From assembly GCF_002849615.1 (NCBI RefSeq), contig NZ_PDNV01000011.1:89670-153669 (forward strand): a DNA stretch of 64,000 nucleotides, given 5' to 3'. This document shows, piece by piece, positions 36,775 to 47,197 of the stretch. Positions within the stretch are counted from its first letter, which is position 1; each line of letters begins with the position of its first letter. The stretch comes from Pollutimonas nitritireducens. Its GTDB lineage: Bacteria > Pseudomonadota > Gammaproteobacteria > Burkholderiales > Burkholderiaceae_B. The position numbers were made by a program, and so were the translations under genes. A model generated the notes under the pieces. The model had not been told where the DNA came from. It did no database searches and saw nothing but the letters and a program-made list of their open reading frames with translations.

Positions 36775-37016
36775 GGCAAACTCTCCGCGTGCAGTGCTGG
36801 CTCGGTTGGCATGGCTGCTAATTGCATTTCCAAGCTGGCCAACGCCTCGCGCCGACGTTCGACGAGCTGACGCAGCACCGCAAGCTGTGCAGATGAGCCA
36901 TAGCCGCCCGTGGTGCACGCGACCGGCCGCAGCAATCCGCGCAGCAGATAGTCGCGCACGATATACACGCTCACCCCCGCATCAAGGGTCAGCCGGGACA
37001 CTGTGTAGGCGCTCAT
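36771..37016 (-). CDS. merD: Mercury operon co-regulator MerD with internal deletion
   Basis: An 81-residue protein, where MerD is normally 121. It begins [14 protein letters not shown] with a good ribosome binding site (AAGGAGG) and runs to TTGGYG, then continues [15 protein letters not shown]. The segment between, about 40 residues starting LFDDAALQRL in Tn501/Tn21 MerD, is missing in frame near 36891-36899. The lost part holds the second helix of the MerR-like DNA-binding domain and its linker, so DNA binding is likely impaired. MerD normally helps to shut off the operon. Confidence 0.85.
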   Translation of the reverse strand: MSAYTVSRLTLDAGVSVYIVRDYLLRGLLRPVACTTGGYGSSAQLAVLRQLVERRREALASLEMQLAAMPTEPALHAESLP

Positions 37017-37033
37017 TGAGCACCTCCTTTTCC

Positions 37034-38734
<1,701 letters not shown>

Positions 38735-38926
38735 TCACTGGATATCGTAGATGGTTAAACCAATGAAAATCGTCAGCGCAGGCAGCAGCACACTGTTCAG
38801 ATAGTCGGTGAGAGCGAACAAACCGACCACCCCGAGCAAAATGACCAGTACGGGTGTGAAACAACATAGCGCCACGAAAACCGTACCAATGACATTGACC
38901 CACAGCAGTGTCTTCGGGGCTTTCAT
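38735..38926 (-). CDS. merF: Mercury transporter MerF, truncated by a TGA
   Basis: A 63-residue MerF-like protein with two transmembrane helices and the first vicinal Cys pair (VALCCFTPVLV). MerF is normally about 81 residues. Here a TGA at 38737-38735 stops after IYDIQ, while the same frame continues [16 protein letters not shown], which is the usual MerF tail with its second Cys pair, and runs in frame into merA. The second pair is needed to pass Hg(II) to MerA, so the truncated protein may be impaired. It overlaps nothing and follows merP by 2 bases. Confidence 0.85.
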   Translation of the reverse strand: MKAPKTLLWVNVIGTVFVALCCFTPVLVILLGVVGLFALTDYLNSVLLPALTIFIGLTIYDIQ

Positions 38927-38928
38927 GA

Positions 38929-39204
38929 TTAGTTCTTGACTGAAGATGGATAGCCCGCGTCTCCGGTTGCCTTGGTCAGCTTCTGCACGCTGGTCTTGGC
39001 ATCATCGAACGTGACAACCGCTTCGCGTGTCTCGAAGGTCACGTCAACTTTGCTGACGCCTTCGACCTTGGAAATCGCCTTCTTGACGGTAATCGGGCAG
39101 GTCGAGCAAAGCATGCCGGGTACAGAGAGTGTGACGGTCTGGGTGACCGCCCACACAGGAGCAACAACGGCAGCGAGTGCGAAGGAGGCAAACAGTTTTT
39201 TCAT
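38929..39204 (-). CDS. merP: Periplasmic mercury-binding protein MerP
   Basis: A 91-residue protein with a signal peptide (MKKLFASFALAAVVAPVWA) and one HMA domain with the metal motif GMLCSTCPITVKK. MerP traps Hg(II) in the periplasm and passes it to MerT. Length and order (merT-merP-merF-merA) are standard. Confidence 0.96.
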   Translation of the reverse strand: MKKLFASFALAAVVAPVWAVTQTVTLSVPGMLCSTCPITVKKAISKVEGVSKVDVTFETREAVVTFDDAKTSVQKLTKATGDAGYPSSVKN

Positions 39205-39219
39205 GGTAGACCTCTCTGA

Positions 39220-39570
39220 TTAGTAGAAAAACGGCACGACATAGGGAAATCCGAGCGCGACCAGAACCAGCGCGGCTACGACCCAGAAAATGAGCTTGTA
39301 AGTAGCTCGCACTTGCGGAATCGTGCACACCTCGCCCGGCTTGCAGGCGGCTGTCTGCCGGTAGATGCGCCGCCAGGCGACGAAAAGCGCCACCAGCGCC
39401 ACGCCGATAAAGATCGGGCGATAGGGTTCCAGCACCGTCAGGTTGCCGATCCATGCTCCGCTGAAGCCCAAGGCGATCAGAACCAACGGCCCGAGGCAGC
39501 AGGCTGACGCAAGAATGGCGGCTAGCCCTCCGGTGAAGAGCGCGCCGCGCCCGCTTTGTGGTGGAAACAT
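39220..39570 (-). CDS. merT: Mercuric transport protein MerT
   Basis: A 116-residue inner-membrane transporter with three helices, the first Cys pair in ASACCLGPLV and a second pair in the cytoplasmic loop (ACKPGEVCTIP). It is the first structural gene of the mer operon, divergent from merR, and starts 41 bases after the -10 element of the MerR-controlled promoter. Confidence 0.96.
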   Translation of the reverse strand: MFPPQSGRGALFTGGLAAILASACCLGPLVLIALGFSGAWIGNLTVLEPYRPIFIGVALVALFVAWRRIYRQTAACKPGEVCTIPQVRATYKLIFWVVAALVLVALGFPYVVPFFY

Positions 39571-39605
39571 GCGCTTGTCCTTTCAAATTTGTATTCGATA
39601 GCTTA

Positions 39606-39637
39606 AGCTTACTTCCGTAGTTATGTACGGAGTCAAG
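39606..39637 (-). promoter_or_regulatory. MerR operator and mer operon promoter
   Basis: On the minus strand TTGACT (39636-39631) is the -35 and TAAGCT (39611-39606) the -10, separated by 19 bases, the over-long spacing that MerR corrects when mercury binds. The spacer holds the dyad CCGTAC...GTACGG-like, with arms TCCGTAC and CTACGGA. It matches the Tn501/Tn21 arrangement. Confidence 0.92.
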
Positions 39638-39641
39638 AGAT

Positions 39642-40118
39642 ATGCGAACTAATTTTAAGAATGTGACTATTGGCGTTTTTGCCAAGGCGGCCGGAGTCAA
39701 TGTGGAGACCATCCGGTTCTACCAGCGCAAGGGCTTGCTGTCGGAGCCAGACAAGCCCTATGGCAGCATTCGCCGCTATGGCGAGGCGGATGTAACACGG
39801 GTGCGCTTTGTGAAATCGGCCCAGCGGCTGGGCTTTAGCCTGGATGAAATCGCCGAGCTCCTACGGCTAGATGACGGAACACATTGCGAGGAAGCGAGCG
39901 GCCTGGCCGAGCACAAGCTCAAGGATGTGCGCGAAAAGATGGCCGATTTGGCGCGCATGGAGGCCGTTCTGTCTGAACTGGTGTGCGCCTGCCATTCACG
40001 GAAGGGAAACGTTACCTGCCCGCTGATTGCGTCACTGCAAGACGGGGCGAACCTCGCGGTGTCGGTGCAGAGTGGTCATGGGTTGACTACGCAGCCTGCT
40101 TTATTTTCCGAATTCTGA
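39642..40118 (+). CDS. merR: Mercury-responsive regulator MerR with extended C-terminus
   Basis: A 158-residue MerR. The helix-turn-helix ([23 protein letters not shown]) and dimer helix are intact, and the three mercury cysteines are seen in [20 protein letters not shown] and VTCPLI. Usual length is 144; here the end differs ([20 protein letters not shown]) because the frame runs into a Tn3-family inverted repeat at 40089-40126. The ligand core is complete, so it should work. Confidence 0.95.
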   Translation: MRTNFKNVTIGVFAKAAGVNVETIRFYQRKGLLSEPDKPYGSIRRYGEADVTRVRFVKSAQRLGFSLDEIAELLRLDDGTHCEEASGLAEHKLKDVREKMADLARMEAVLSELVCACHSRKGNVTCPLIASLQDGANLAVSVQSGHGLTTQPALFSEF

Positions 40119-40126
40119 GACACCCC
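40089..40126. repeat. Tn3-family 38-bp terminal inverted repeat
   Basis: Read on the minus strand from 40126, it begins GGGGTGTCTCAG and continues AATTCGGAAAATAAAGC, close to the ends of Tn501/Tn21-type transposons. In Tn501 the same end lies just beyond merR. It marks the outer edge of a mercury transposon; the tnpR/tnpA half is not present on the other side of the operon. Confidence 0.75.
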
Positions 40127-40241
40127 AAATAGAAACTGCAATTGAACGACCATCTCCATGTCGAAGGCCGTCGGCATCAGTTAACGCCATGACACTTGCT
40201 GGCAAGTACCGTACCGCCAACATTGGCTAACTTTCCCGGGA

Positions 40242-40677
40242 ATGATCATGCACATTCAACCGAAAATAACACGACGTGCGAGCACCCGGGCGATACATCG
40301 CCTGTTGCCGTTGCTGCTGGGAGCGAGCATGGCAGCCATCTCGTTTTCAGCGCCAGCTCAAACGCCAGCCACTCAACCAAACCAGCCTGTGACAGATTCG
40401 GAGGCGGCCAAGAGCGGCATGCTCATGGATATGCGGGACTCCATGACGGAAATGCGCAAAAGCATGGATGCTATGAAGCCCTCAGGTGATATTGACTATA
40501 ACTTTGCCGCCATGATACGGGCTCACCACCAGGGCGCTGTAGACATGGCCGAGCTAAAGCTGAAAAAAGGATAAGATTCCGAGATGAAACAGATGGCCAA
40601 AGAAATCATCGCAGCCCAGAAAAAAAATCGCGAAGTTCGGTGAATGGTTCGCAGCGCATCCAAAGCCATCGAAATAG
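40242..40677 (+). pseudogene. DUF305 family protein, interrupted
   Basis: A secreted DUF305 protein in pieces. The first part has a signal peptide, the helix region MLMDMRDSMTEMRKSM and the conserved MIRAHHQGAVDMAEL, the family's His pair. A TAA stop at 40572-40574 follows, the same frame continues DSEMKQMAKEIIAAQK, and then a frameshift in an A8 run (40620-40627) moves the end (IAKFGEWFAAHPKP) into another frame ending at TAG 40675. Both lesions lie in one recognisable domain. DUF305 proteins are ferritin-like and common in copper islands. Confidence 0.75.
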
Positions 40678-40714
40678 CTTACTTGACAGGTCTTTGGGTC
40701 GAACTCAAGTCTCG

Positions 40715-40867
40715 TTATTGAGGCGAGGACAGCACTTCAAGCTTGTCGGCATACTTAATCATAATGTCGCCCATGGCGCGCATCATCTCGCCATGCATCT
40801 GCAGAACAGCGACGGCACCGACTATAACGACGCCGTCCACCCCGATGATCAACTTCTTCTGTGACAT
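40715..40867 (-). CDS. Small 50-residue membrane protein behind the second cupredoxin
   Basis: An ORF from the ATG at 40867 beginning MSQKKLIIGVDGVVIVGAVA, with one N-terminal hydrophobic segment and a Met/His tail (MHGEMMRAMGDIM). It is 14 bases downstream of the cupredoxin gene on the same strand, so it is probably its operon partner. I do not recognise a family. The Met-rich tail hints at copper. Confidence 0.5.
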   Translation of the reverse strand: MSQKKLIIGVDGVVIVGAVAVLQMHGEMMRAMGDIMIKYADKLEVLSSPQ

Positions 40868-40881
40868 TTCAATGCAATAGG

Positions 40882-41394
40882 TCAGCTGACTTTCACCTTG
40901 CCAACCATTCCTGCTTCCATGTGGCCTGGAAGCAGGCAGGCAAAATCGACAGTACCCGCTTGGTCGAACTGCCACACCAAGCCACCTATCTTACCCGGGG
41001 CCAATGTGATCATATTCGGCTCGGCATGCTGCATCCCCGGCATTTTTTGCATTTCGGCCGCATGAGCCTTCAGATCGGCAATGGACCCGATTACCATTTC
41101 ATGAGGAATTTTTCCGGTGTTTTTGATAAAGAAACGAACGGTCTCGCCAGCGCTCACCTGGATTTCATCAGGCGTAAACCGCATGGTGTCGTCCATCGTC
41201 AGCTCAATCGTACGTGTCACTTTGGATGCATCGCCCGGCTGACCAGTTGCCGAAGGCGCATTCGACATCGTGGACATATCGTGGCCAGGCATGCCGTGCG
41301 TCGGCGCACCATGTCCCCCAGCATGGTTCCCCGCAGCCAATGCGAGGACTGGAAGCGCACTCAAAGCCAGAACAGAAAGGGTCTTTTTCATCAT
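40882..41394 (-). CDS. Cupredoxin-domain copper protein (paralog)
   Basis: A 170-residue exported cupredoxin closely related to 30442-30954. It has the signal peptide MMKKTLSVLALSALPVLALA, a Met/His linker (THGMPGHDMSTM), His in KIPHEMVIGS and the Cys-His-Met ligand loop DFACLLPGHMEAGM. AGGAG lies 7 bases before the ATG at 41394. A degenerate copper box is about 200 bases upstream. Confidence 0.85.
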   Translation of the reverse strand: MMKKTLSVLALSALPVLALAAGNHAGGHGAPTHGMPGHDMSTMSNAPSATGQPGDASKVTRTIELTMDDTMRFTPDEIQVSAGETVRFFIKNTGKIPHEMVIGSIADLKAHAAEMQKMPGMQHAEPNMITLAPGKIGGLVWQFDQAGTVDFACLLPGHMEAGMVGKVKVS

Positions 41395-41594
41395 GAATAC
41401 TCTCCTAGAGTTTGTTTAGGTAGGCAGCCATTTCAAGCTGCCGCAGTAAAAAACAGTATCGAAATCGAAAACTCAAGCCGGCCACAAAACAGGTTTCCTA
41501 TTTCATAACCTCAAGTTAGTCGCTTTAACGGCAACAGCTTTGAGCAATCAATCGCACTTTAACGAAGTACAACTGCCGATCCGCAGACTTGTAG

Positions 41595-41610
41595 ATTACA
41601 ATTTAGTAAT
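41595..41610. promoter_or_regulatory. Degenerate copper box ATTACA-ATTT-AGTAAT
   Basis: Five of six arm positions are symmetric. It lies 201 bases upstream of the cupredoxin gene at 40882-41394. Confidence 0.45.
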
Positions 41611-41833
41611 GTCATCGCCTGTTTTAGTCGGCGGTTTATTTGAGTTACCATGAACCTTCTCCATATTTAGTCTGCGGTTCGTTTATGACAGTGTTTCAAA
41701 ACGGCACGATCTATAACAGCCTGCTGGATGTTTAACTCGATGAGAGCAGTGCCCCCATGCACTCAGTCGCTTTTGCGCAGGTAACCGTTCATAAACATAT
41801 TTGTTTCATGCGCGCGGTTCAGGCAGTTGGCGT

Positions 41834-42985
41834 TCAGTCAGGGCGCACAATCCAAGTACTCTTCCTGGACGAAGCTTTGCCTCGTAGGTACACTTCCTGC
41901 GTAGACGAGACGAAAGAACCAATCGAGAACTCCTGAACAGCCTTCTGTCGTGCCCGCAAGCCCATGGAAACTAGATCCGTGGGGCTCTCCAACACCTTTG
42001 TTAGAACCGAAGCTATCGCCTGCGGATCTTGGATTGGCACAATCCAACCATCATGTCCATTGTCGACGTTCTCTGGTAAGCCGCCCGCATCACTTACGAT
42101 CACAGGTATACCCATAGCCATCATTTCTCGGCATGCAAACGAAATAGTCTCTATTTTCGATGACACAACAAACCCGACGTCCAACGCTGCCAAGAATGAA
42201 CGAACATCATCCAAAAGTCCTGTAAAAACCACACTATTGCGCATGTTTAGTGCCTCGACTCTGGCGCGCTGAGCATCTGATGGAAGGACGCCGGCAATCA
42301 AGACGACGACTTGACTTCGCAGCACAGCAGGAAGAAGAGAGACGGCTTCGACCATATCCGGCCAATTCTTGTACTCCGCGGTCCCCGCATTGCTACCTAC
42401 GACTAACCGCCCCGCCAAGTGAGTCGGAATCCAGCAACATTTCGCAGTCATTCGCTCCTCTCGCGATGGGGGAACAAACCTGTCTAAGTCAACACCATTT
42501 CGGATTACGTGCAGGCGGCACCCGCTGAAGTATGATTCGACCAACTTTTTCCGCGTATGGTCGCAGACGCAAATCACATGATCCGTAGCAAGCTTTGCAC
42601 GAGCTAGTGCTCCGAGGCTTCGAGACAGGCGGTCACTATGTTGGGAATACACGAGCACTGGGCGCCAAGCGCCTGATCCCGCCACCGCGAACATACAAGC
42701 ACGATGATCTGCAGCACCGTTAACATGGATAATGTCAAATTGCTCACGTCGCAAGAATGCTCTCAGGCGCCGAAGGCCCAGCAGCGTTTTTAGCAATCCT
42801 CCTTTGAATTCGTGTGGCATGGTCCGAACGCCTGGCAGAGCCACAGCTGATTCGAAAAGACGGCTCCCTCTGGGCGCTGCAATGACGATCTCGTGCGCAC
42901 CGCTGAGTTCCCGCGCAAGGGAGAGAATGTAAGTGGTGTGTCCTCCACCGTCACCTCGATGAAAGTTGGTATAGAGAATCTTCAT
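41834..42985 (-). CDS. Glycosyltransferase family 4 protein
   Basis: A 383-residue GT-B glycosyltransferase. It opens MKILYTNFHRGDGGGHTTYILS, the glycine-rich acceptor side, and carries the donor-site motif around SSKIETISFACREMMAMG and GVPVIVSDAGGLPENV, typical of GT4. It probably adds a sugar to a lipid-linked or surface glycan. It is unrelated to metal resistance and stands alone among metal genes. The ATG at 42985 is preferred over 43009 because it gives the standard N-terminus; neither has a strong ribosome binding site. Confidence 0.8.
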   Translation of the reverse strand: MKILYTNFHRGDGGGHTTYILSLARELSGAHEIVIAAPRGSRLFESAVALPGVRTMPHEFKGGLLKTLLGLRRLRAFLRREQFDIIHVNGAADHRACMFAVAGSGAWRPVLVYSQHSDRLSRSLGALARAKLATDHVICVCDHTRKKLVESYFSGCRLHVIRNGVDLDRFVPPSREERMTAKCCWIPTHLAGRLVVGSNAGTAEYKNWPDMVEAVSLLPAVLRSQVVVLIAGVLPSDAQRARVEALNMRNSVVFTGLLDDVRSFLAALDVGFVVSSKIETISFACREMMAMGIPVIVSDAGGLPENVDNGHDGWIVPIQDPQAIASVLTKVLESPTDLVSMGLRARQKAVQEFSIGSFVSSTQEVYLRGKASSRKSTWIVRPD

Positions 42986-43589
42986 AATGACAGCGGTGTA
43001 GTGAAACAAGATATCTTTTTCATATTCGAAATGGTCGCTATCGCTTAGAAATGACTCAGCACATCACGAGATGTTTGCTAGAGTTTGAAATGCTTCTGAC
43101 CCGGACTTTGGAATATCCACCTGTCTTCCTTTGCAGCCAACTTTCTACTTCGACGCCTTCGCGCATTCACGTAGAACTGCCGACTCGCTGTTTATCAACG
43201 CCAGAAAACAACCTAAGCCTTGACCAAGCTACGGCTGCTTAAGCGAAGCATCAGTCCAAAGTGCTGCGGAGATCAAAGCTTTCTTAGCGAAGCCGCAGCG
43301 GTGAGGCATGGCTGGCTCTTCGTCTGCAAGACGCGAATGGTAAGCGTACCGACGTGACAAACGTCAAACTCTAGGATTACATTTTTGCAATGCACATTAG
43401 AAGCGCGCCCATCCAGATAGGCAGCTTTGAAGACTGCAGACTTCCGACAGCGCAATAGCGGCCACTCGCATGAACATGGTCCAATTCATAACATTTGGCC
43501 ACACAGCATCGTCCGATGACACTCAAGACTGCTAACGAGTGGAAGGACTGCGCCAAAGCACTAAGCCACAACGACACTTAAACGAACAA
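42986..43589. other. Intergenic region with an orphan copper box
   Basis: About 600 bases without a supported gene, between the glycosyltransferase and a porin fragment. It contains the degenerate palindrome at 43376-43391. Confidence 0.4.
43376..43391. promoter_or_regulatory. Degenerate copper box ATTACA-TTTT-TGCAAT (orphan)
   Basis: Five of six arm positions match. No intact gene starts close by; the nearest feature on the right is the porin fragment, whose 5' end is missing. Confidence 0.4.
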
Positions 43590-44118
43590 AGTGCAAGGCG
43601 AATATCTTCACGCTGGAAAACGGTTACAGCCTGATGAACGGCACCCAAGCCCAAGGCGGTCGTTTGTATGGCCGTGAAGCGGTGCTTGGTCTGAAATCCG
43701 ATGCTTGGGGCACGATCACGCTGGGCCGCCAGGGCAACATAGCCTATCGCTGGCTGGCTGGTGTCGCCACGCCTTTCGGCAACAACTTCAATCAAGCTCG
43801 TAGCGCCGGCACGTTTAACGTGGCTGAGGTACGTTACGATAACCAGATTCAGTACCTGACTCCCAACATTTCCGGCTTCCAGGCTGGTGTCGGGTATTCG
43901 TTCAATGCGGATGGTGAGCAAGAGTTCCAGCAGAGGGACCAGAACGAGCCGAACGTCCACGCCGTGACTGCGGGCCTGCGCTACTCGAACGGTTCCGTGG
44001 CTGCGGTTCTGACCTACGACCAGATGAAGGACGCCGAGACTGCCACCGGCATCAAGGCCAAATCCTGGAACCTTGCAGGCAGTTATGACTTCGAGGTGGC
44101 CGAGGTGCATCTGGGCGA
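43590..44118 (+). pseudogene. Internal fragment of a Gram-negative porin
   Basis: The frame reads IFTLENGYSLMNGTQAQGGRL in outline, then GREAVLGLKSDAWGTITLGRQ and SWNLAGSYDFEVAEVHLGE, all typical of OmpC-like porins of beta-proteobacteria. There is no signal peptide or first strands, and after HLGE the sequence becomes unrelated, so both ends are lost. An in-frame ATG at 43634 is internal to the homology. It resembles but is not identical to the intact porin at 47198-48355. Confidence 0.7.
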
Positions 44119-44360
44119 GACTTGCTGTAGCAGCCGTTCGCCAAGGATCAATGCGCCCGAAGAATCGAGCATCATCAACTGTGCACACCTATCGGAACCA
44201 CTTAGGCGAAGCTCATTACTCTTTGATTTGGGTAACAAAAAAGTAATGCGCGTGTTCGGAAACTGACCAGACTGATTTCCTACAATTCATTCAAGCGGTT
44301 TAACTTTCATCACGCGCCATTGCGCAGCCGCATGAGTTCGCAAATTCTAGGAGTAAACGT

Positions 44361-44687
44361 ATGACCAACTTTAAAAAAAACCTTTTCGCAGCAGTGCTGC
44401 TGGCGACAACGACGATGGCGGTCAGCGCACAGCCACATACCTCCGCTGTTAGTGCAAGCGCGGCGGCATCCTCAAACATAGCCAGTGTTTTCGGAGAGCC
44501 CAAGACGCGTGCGGAGGTACGTGCGGATCTAGCATTGTGGAAAAAAGCAGGGCTTGATAAATTCTGGGCTGGCGAGAGCACACCAGATACCTTTAGCCGT
44601 GAATACAGATCTGCCTACGCCGAGTATGTGCGGCTGCGTAGTGGCCCCGAATATAACGCAGAGGTCCAGCGGCAATCGGGACTGTAG
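44361..44687 (+). CDS. DUF4148 domain exported protein
   Basis: A 108-residue secreted protein with signal peptide (NLFAAVLLATTTMAVSAQ) and a DUF4148-like motif KTRAEVRADLALWKKAGLDKFW, followed by SREYRSAYAEYVRLRSG. AGGAG-like sequence (CTAGGAG) lies about 9 bases before the ATG. Function is unknown. A strong terminator follows at 44732. Confidence 0.75.
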   Translation: MTNFKKNLFAAVLLATTTMAVSAQPHTSAVSASAAASSNIASVFGEPKTRAEVRADLALWKKAGLDKFWAGESTPDTFSREYRSAYAEYVRLRSGPEYNAEVQRQSGL

Positions 44688-44731
44688 TTCGATTTGACGA
44701 CGCTCTTCTCCGCGATGGGATAGCGGTAGTC

Positions 44732-44766
44732 ACCGCGCACGACTAAACTTGTGCGCGGTTTTTTTT
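44732..44766 (+). terminator. Rho-independent terminator
   Basis: ACCGCGCAC (44732-44740) pairs with GTGCGCGGT (44751-44759) around a 10-base loop and is followed by eight T. It ends the DUF4148 transcript. Confidence 0.88.
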
Positions 44767-44829
44767 CCCAACGCCCAGCCGGTCATATCCATGTATGGAG
44801 CGTTTAATATCCTCACACGCAAACCGAAG

Positions 44830-46164
44830 CTAATGTATTGGTCTAGCCACTGTAAATCCCATCGTGACCAATCGATCAACGGATCGGGCAAACGTTTTGC
44901 CGCCATGCATTCGAGCTATCGCCGCAACGATTGCTAACCCCAGCCCAAAATGATCTTGATCGCTAGACACTCGCCCTGCCGGTAGCCTGACGAACCGCTC
45001 AAAACACCTTACCAGGTGCTCTTGCGCGACAGGAGTGCCAAGATTACAAACTGCGATCTGCACTTCTTCGCCTGTTGTTTCCACTACAATCAGCACGTCG
45101 CTGAGCATGTCGGCATGACGGATCGCGTTTGATAATAAATTCGACACGGCGCGTTGAAAAAGCGTACGGCTAATCATTGCTGAGGCGTCGCCCACTAGCA
45201 GTAGTTTCACATCAGCTTCTTCGGCCTGAGCCTCGTGATAATCCATAACCTCCCGGATGGTAATCGCAATACTGTTGGTCGGTTCTGTCTTAATCCTCGT
45301 GCCGCCATCGGCCCGTGCGAGGAGCAATATGTCGCTGATGACTCTTTCCATTCTGTGGAAATCTTCCAGGTTAGAAGCGAGCATTTCTTCAAGCGAGCGC
45401 TCATAGCGTTTAGAACTTAATGCCAGCTCGGTTTCACCAATCAGCGTTGCTAACGGCGTCCTCAACTCATGGGCCAGATTGGCATTAAATTCCTCCATCT
45501 GTGCATAGGCACCCTCGATACGTTCGAATAACGCGTTGAACTGCGTAATCAACGGGGAAATCTCTGCCGCAGGGTCCTTCGCCTCAAGCCGCTCGCCAAG
45601 CCGTTCCGGGGACAACTTTGCCACCTGGCTGCTCAATGCATCGATCGGGGTCAGCGCCCTGCGAACCAACCACGCTGCACCTAACGACGCGAGTGCTGCG
45701 CCTAAAATTGCGCAAATAAATAGAGCCAATGCCAAGCGCCTGAGAAAGCGAAGGTCGGAAGTGATGTCCATGCTCAGTTGCGCCTGGATCGGTCCAGTCG
45801 ATAGCCCATACTCCGGTAGCATAAACGTATGCTGGCGAAACATGCTTGCCTTGGCGTTTGGCGGTCTCTTGCCAAACGTCTTGGTTACATTGCTGGTCTG
45901 CAAAACCAGCGAGAGCTCTGGATGGCCGTGGAAGAAATCCAAGAGCTGATGTTGGAGCGATTCCGCGCTATTTTTAGATGCGCTTTCCGTAGCTAAATGC
46001 TGAATTGCCCTCTGCTTTTCCGCCAACAGCTCAGTCTGGCGGGTCGCGAAGTTCGAACTAATAGCAAGATATACAGCTGTACAGATCAGTCCTACGCTTA
46101 CCAAGGTCTGTATCGCGAGCCAGCGTGAAAGTCGGCCCCGAATCGAGTTTGACCAACTCAACAT
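44830..46164 (-). CDS. Sensor histidine kinase of the heavy-metal type
   Basis: A 444-residue membrane kinase with two transmembrane helices (about 12-33 and 160-182), a periplasmic domain, a HAMP linker, the H-box FNANLAHELRTPLATL and the ATPase motifs [13 protein letters not shown] and HFGLGLAIVAAIARMHGG. It overlaps the regulator gene by 7 bases. It belongs to the CzcS/IrlS/CusS group. Its signal is unknown; the neighbouring porin may be a target. Confidence 0.88.
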   Translation of the reverse strand: MLSWSNSIRGRLSRWLAIQTLVSVGLICTAVYLAISSNFATRQTELLAEKQRAIQHLATESASKNSAESLQHQLLDFFHGHPELSLVLQTSNVTKTFGKRPPNAKASMFRQHTFMLPEYGLSTGPIQAQLSMDITSDLRFLRRLALALFICAILGAALASLGAAWLVRRALTPIDALSSQVAKLSPERLGERLEAKDPAAEISPLITQFNALFERIEGAYAQMEEFNANLAHELRTPLATLIGETELALSSKRYERSLEEMLASNLEDFHRMERVISDILLLARADGGTRIKTEPTNSIAITIREVMDYHEAQAEEADVKLLLVGDASAMISRTLFQRAVSNLLSNAIRHADMLSDVLIVVETTGEEVQIAVCNLGTPVAQEHLVRCFERFVRLPAGRVSSDQDHFGLGLAIVAAIARMHGGKTFARSVDRLVTMGFTVARPIH

Positions 46165-46853
46165 TCGGCATCCTGAACCTCAATCACATACCCCATGCCG
46201 CGCACGGTGTGTATCAGTTTCCTTTCGAACGGGCCGTCCACCTTTGCGCGTAACCGCCTGACGGCCGCTTCCACTACGTTGGTATTATTGTTGAAATTAA
46301 TATCCCAGACCTGTTCGGCTAAAGTCTGCCGGGACAAGACTTGGCCACGCTTGCGCATGAATAACTGAAGCAAAGCGAACTCCTTCACAGTCAAGTTGAT
46401 TGGTTGCTCGTTCCGATAGACGCGTCGGCACAGAAGATCCAACTCTAGATCGGCTACGCGAACGATATTCGTATGGGCGTCAGTCAAGTTTGCGGGGTCG
46501 TTCCTACGAGCCAGCGCAAAGATCCGAGCCATGAGTTCGGTCAGCGAGAAGGGCTTGGGAAGGTAATCATCAGCGCCATCCTCCAGCCCTCTCACCCGGT
46601 CTTCAACCCGATCTCTTGCGCTGAGCATGAGCACTGGCACACGACTCTGTTTGCGTAGCTCGCGTAACAATTGAAATCCATCCATACCCGGCAACATTAC
46701 ATCCAGAAGGATAAGATCGTATGGGGTTTCCTGTGCGAAATATAGGCCCTCCCTGCCGTCGCCAGCCACATCAACCACATAGCCATGCTCCGTCAACGCT
46801 CGACGTAAGTAGTCTGCAAGCTTTCTTTCATCTTCGACCACAAGAATTTTCAT
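46158..46853 (-). CDS. Response regulator of the CzcR/IrlR (OmpR) group
   Basis: A 231-residue regulator with receiver Asp in LILLDVMLPGMDGF (about residue 51), KPFSLTELMARI, and a winged helix ending [13 protein letters not shown]. The ATG at 46853 gives MKILVVEDERKLADYL, the standard N-terminus; the ATG at 46892 adds an unrelated stretch. A palindrome, TTACGAATCCGTAA, lies 160 bases upstream, and a similar one is the same distance before the porin gene. Confidence 0.9.
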   Translation of the reverse strand: MKILVVEDERKLADYLRRALTEHGYVVDVAGDGREGLYFAQETPYDLILLDVMLPGMDGFQLLRELRKQSRVPVLMLSARDRVEDRVRGLEDGADDYLPKPFSLTELMARIFALARRNDPANLTDAHTNIVRVADLELDLLCRRVYRNEQPINLTVKEFALLQLFMRKRGQVLSRQTLAEQVWDINFNNNTNVVEAAVRRLRAKVDGPFERKLIHTVRGMGYVIEVQDAEC

Positions 46854-47012
46854 TGTTGTTGTGATTCCTCCATGGAAAATGGCTAAGCGCACAGTGGTAC
46901 GTGAGGCGAGAACGCATCTGCAGTCGTCGTTAGCAGCTCGTCCCTAACGCACGGTATGCTCGTAACCCGTATACGTTACGTTAGTCAGCCTGTCATTAGC
47001 AGGACACGGTGA

Positions 47013-47026
47013 TTACGAATCCGTAA
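47013..47026. promoter_or_regulatory. Palindrome TTACGAATCCGTAA upstream of the second response regulator
   Basis: A perfect 5-4-5 inverted repeat 160 bases before 46853. The related TTACAAATGCGTTA is 160 bases before the porin start. It is a candidate binding site of this regulator. The 344-base spacer here also holds a GC-rich hairpin near 47152-47178 (CCCGCTACGC with GCAGCGGG) beyond the porin stop. Confidence 0.45.
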
Positions 47027-47197
47027 CCTTGCTGGCATACGCCCTGCGCCATACGGCCTCGGGCAATGCACAGCATTCCGCGACAAAGGAGCCGAGAGCC
47101 GTCACGGTACGTTCGAGGAGTTTTCTCGGACCCATGCGGAAGCCTCTTCGGTCCCGCTACGCTAAGTGAACGCAGCGGGCATCCCATACACATTGGG

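Noticed and set aside
46996..47193. A 65-codon minus-strand ORF beyond the porin stop
   Set aside because: It spans the GC-rich hairpin and candidate operator and has no family features.
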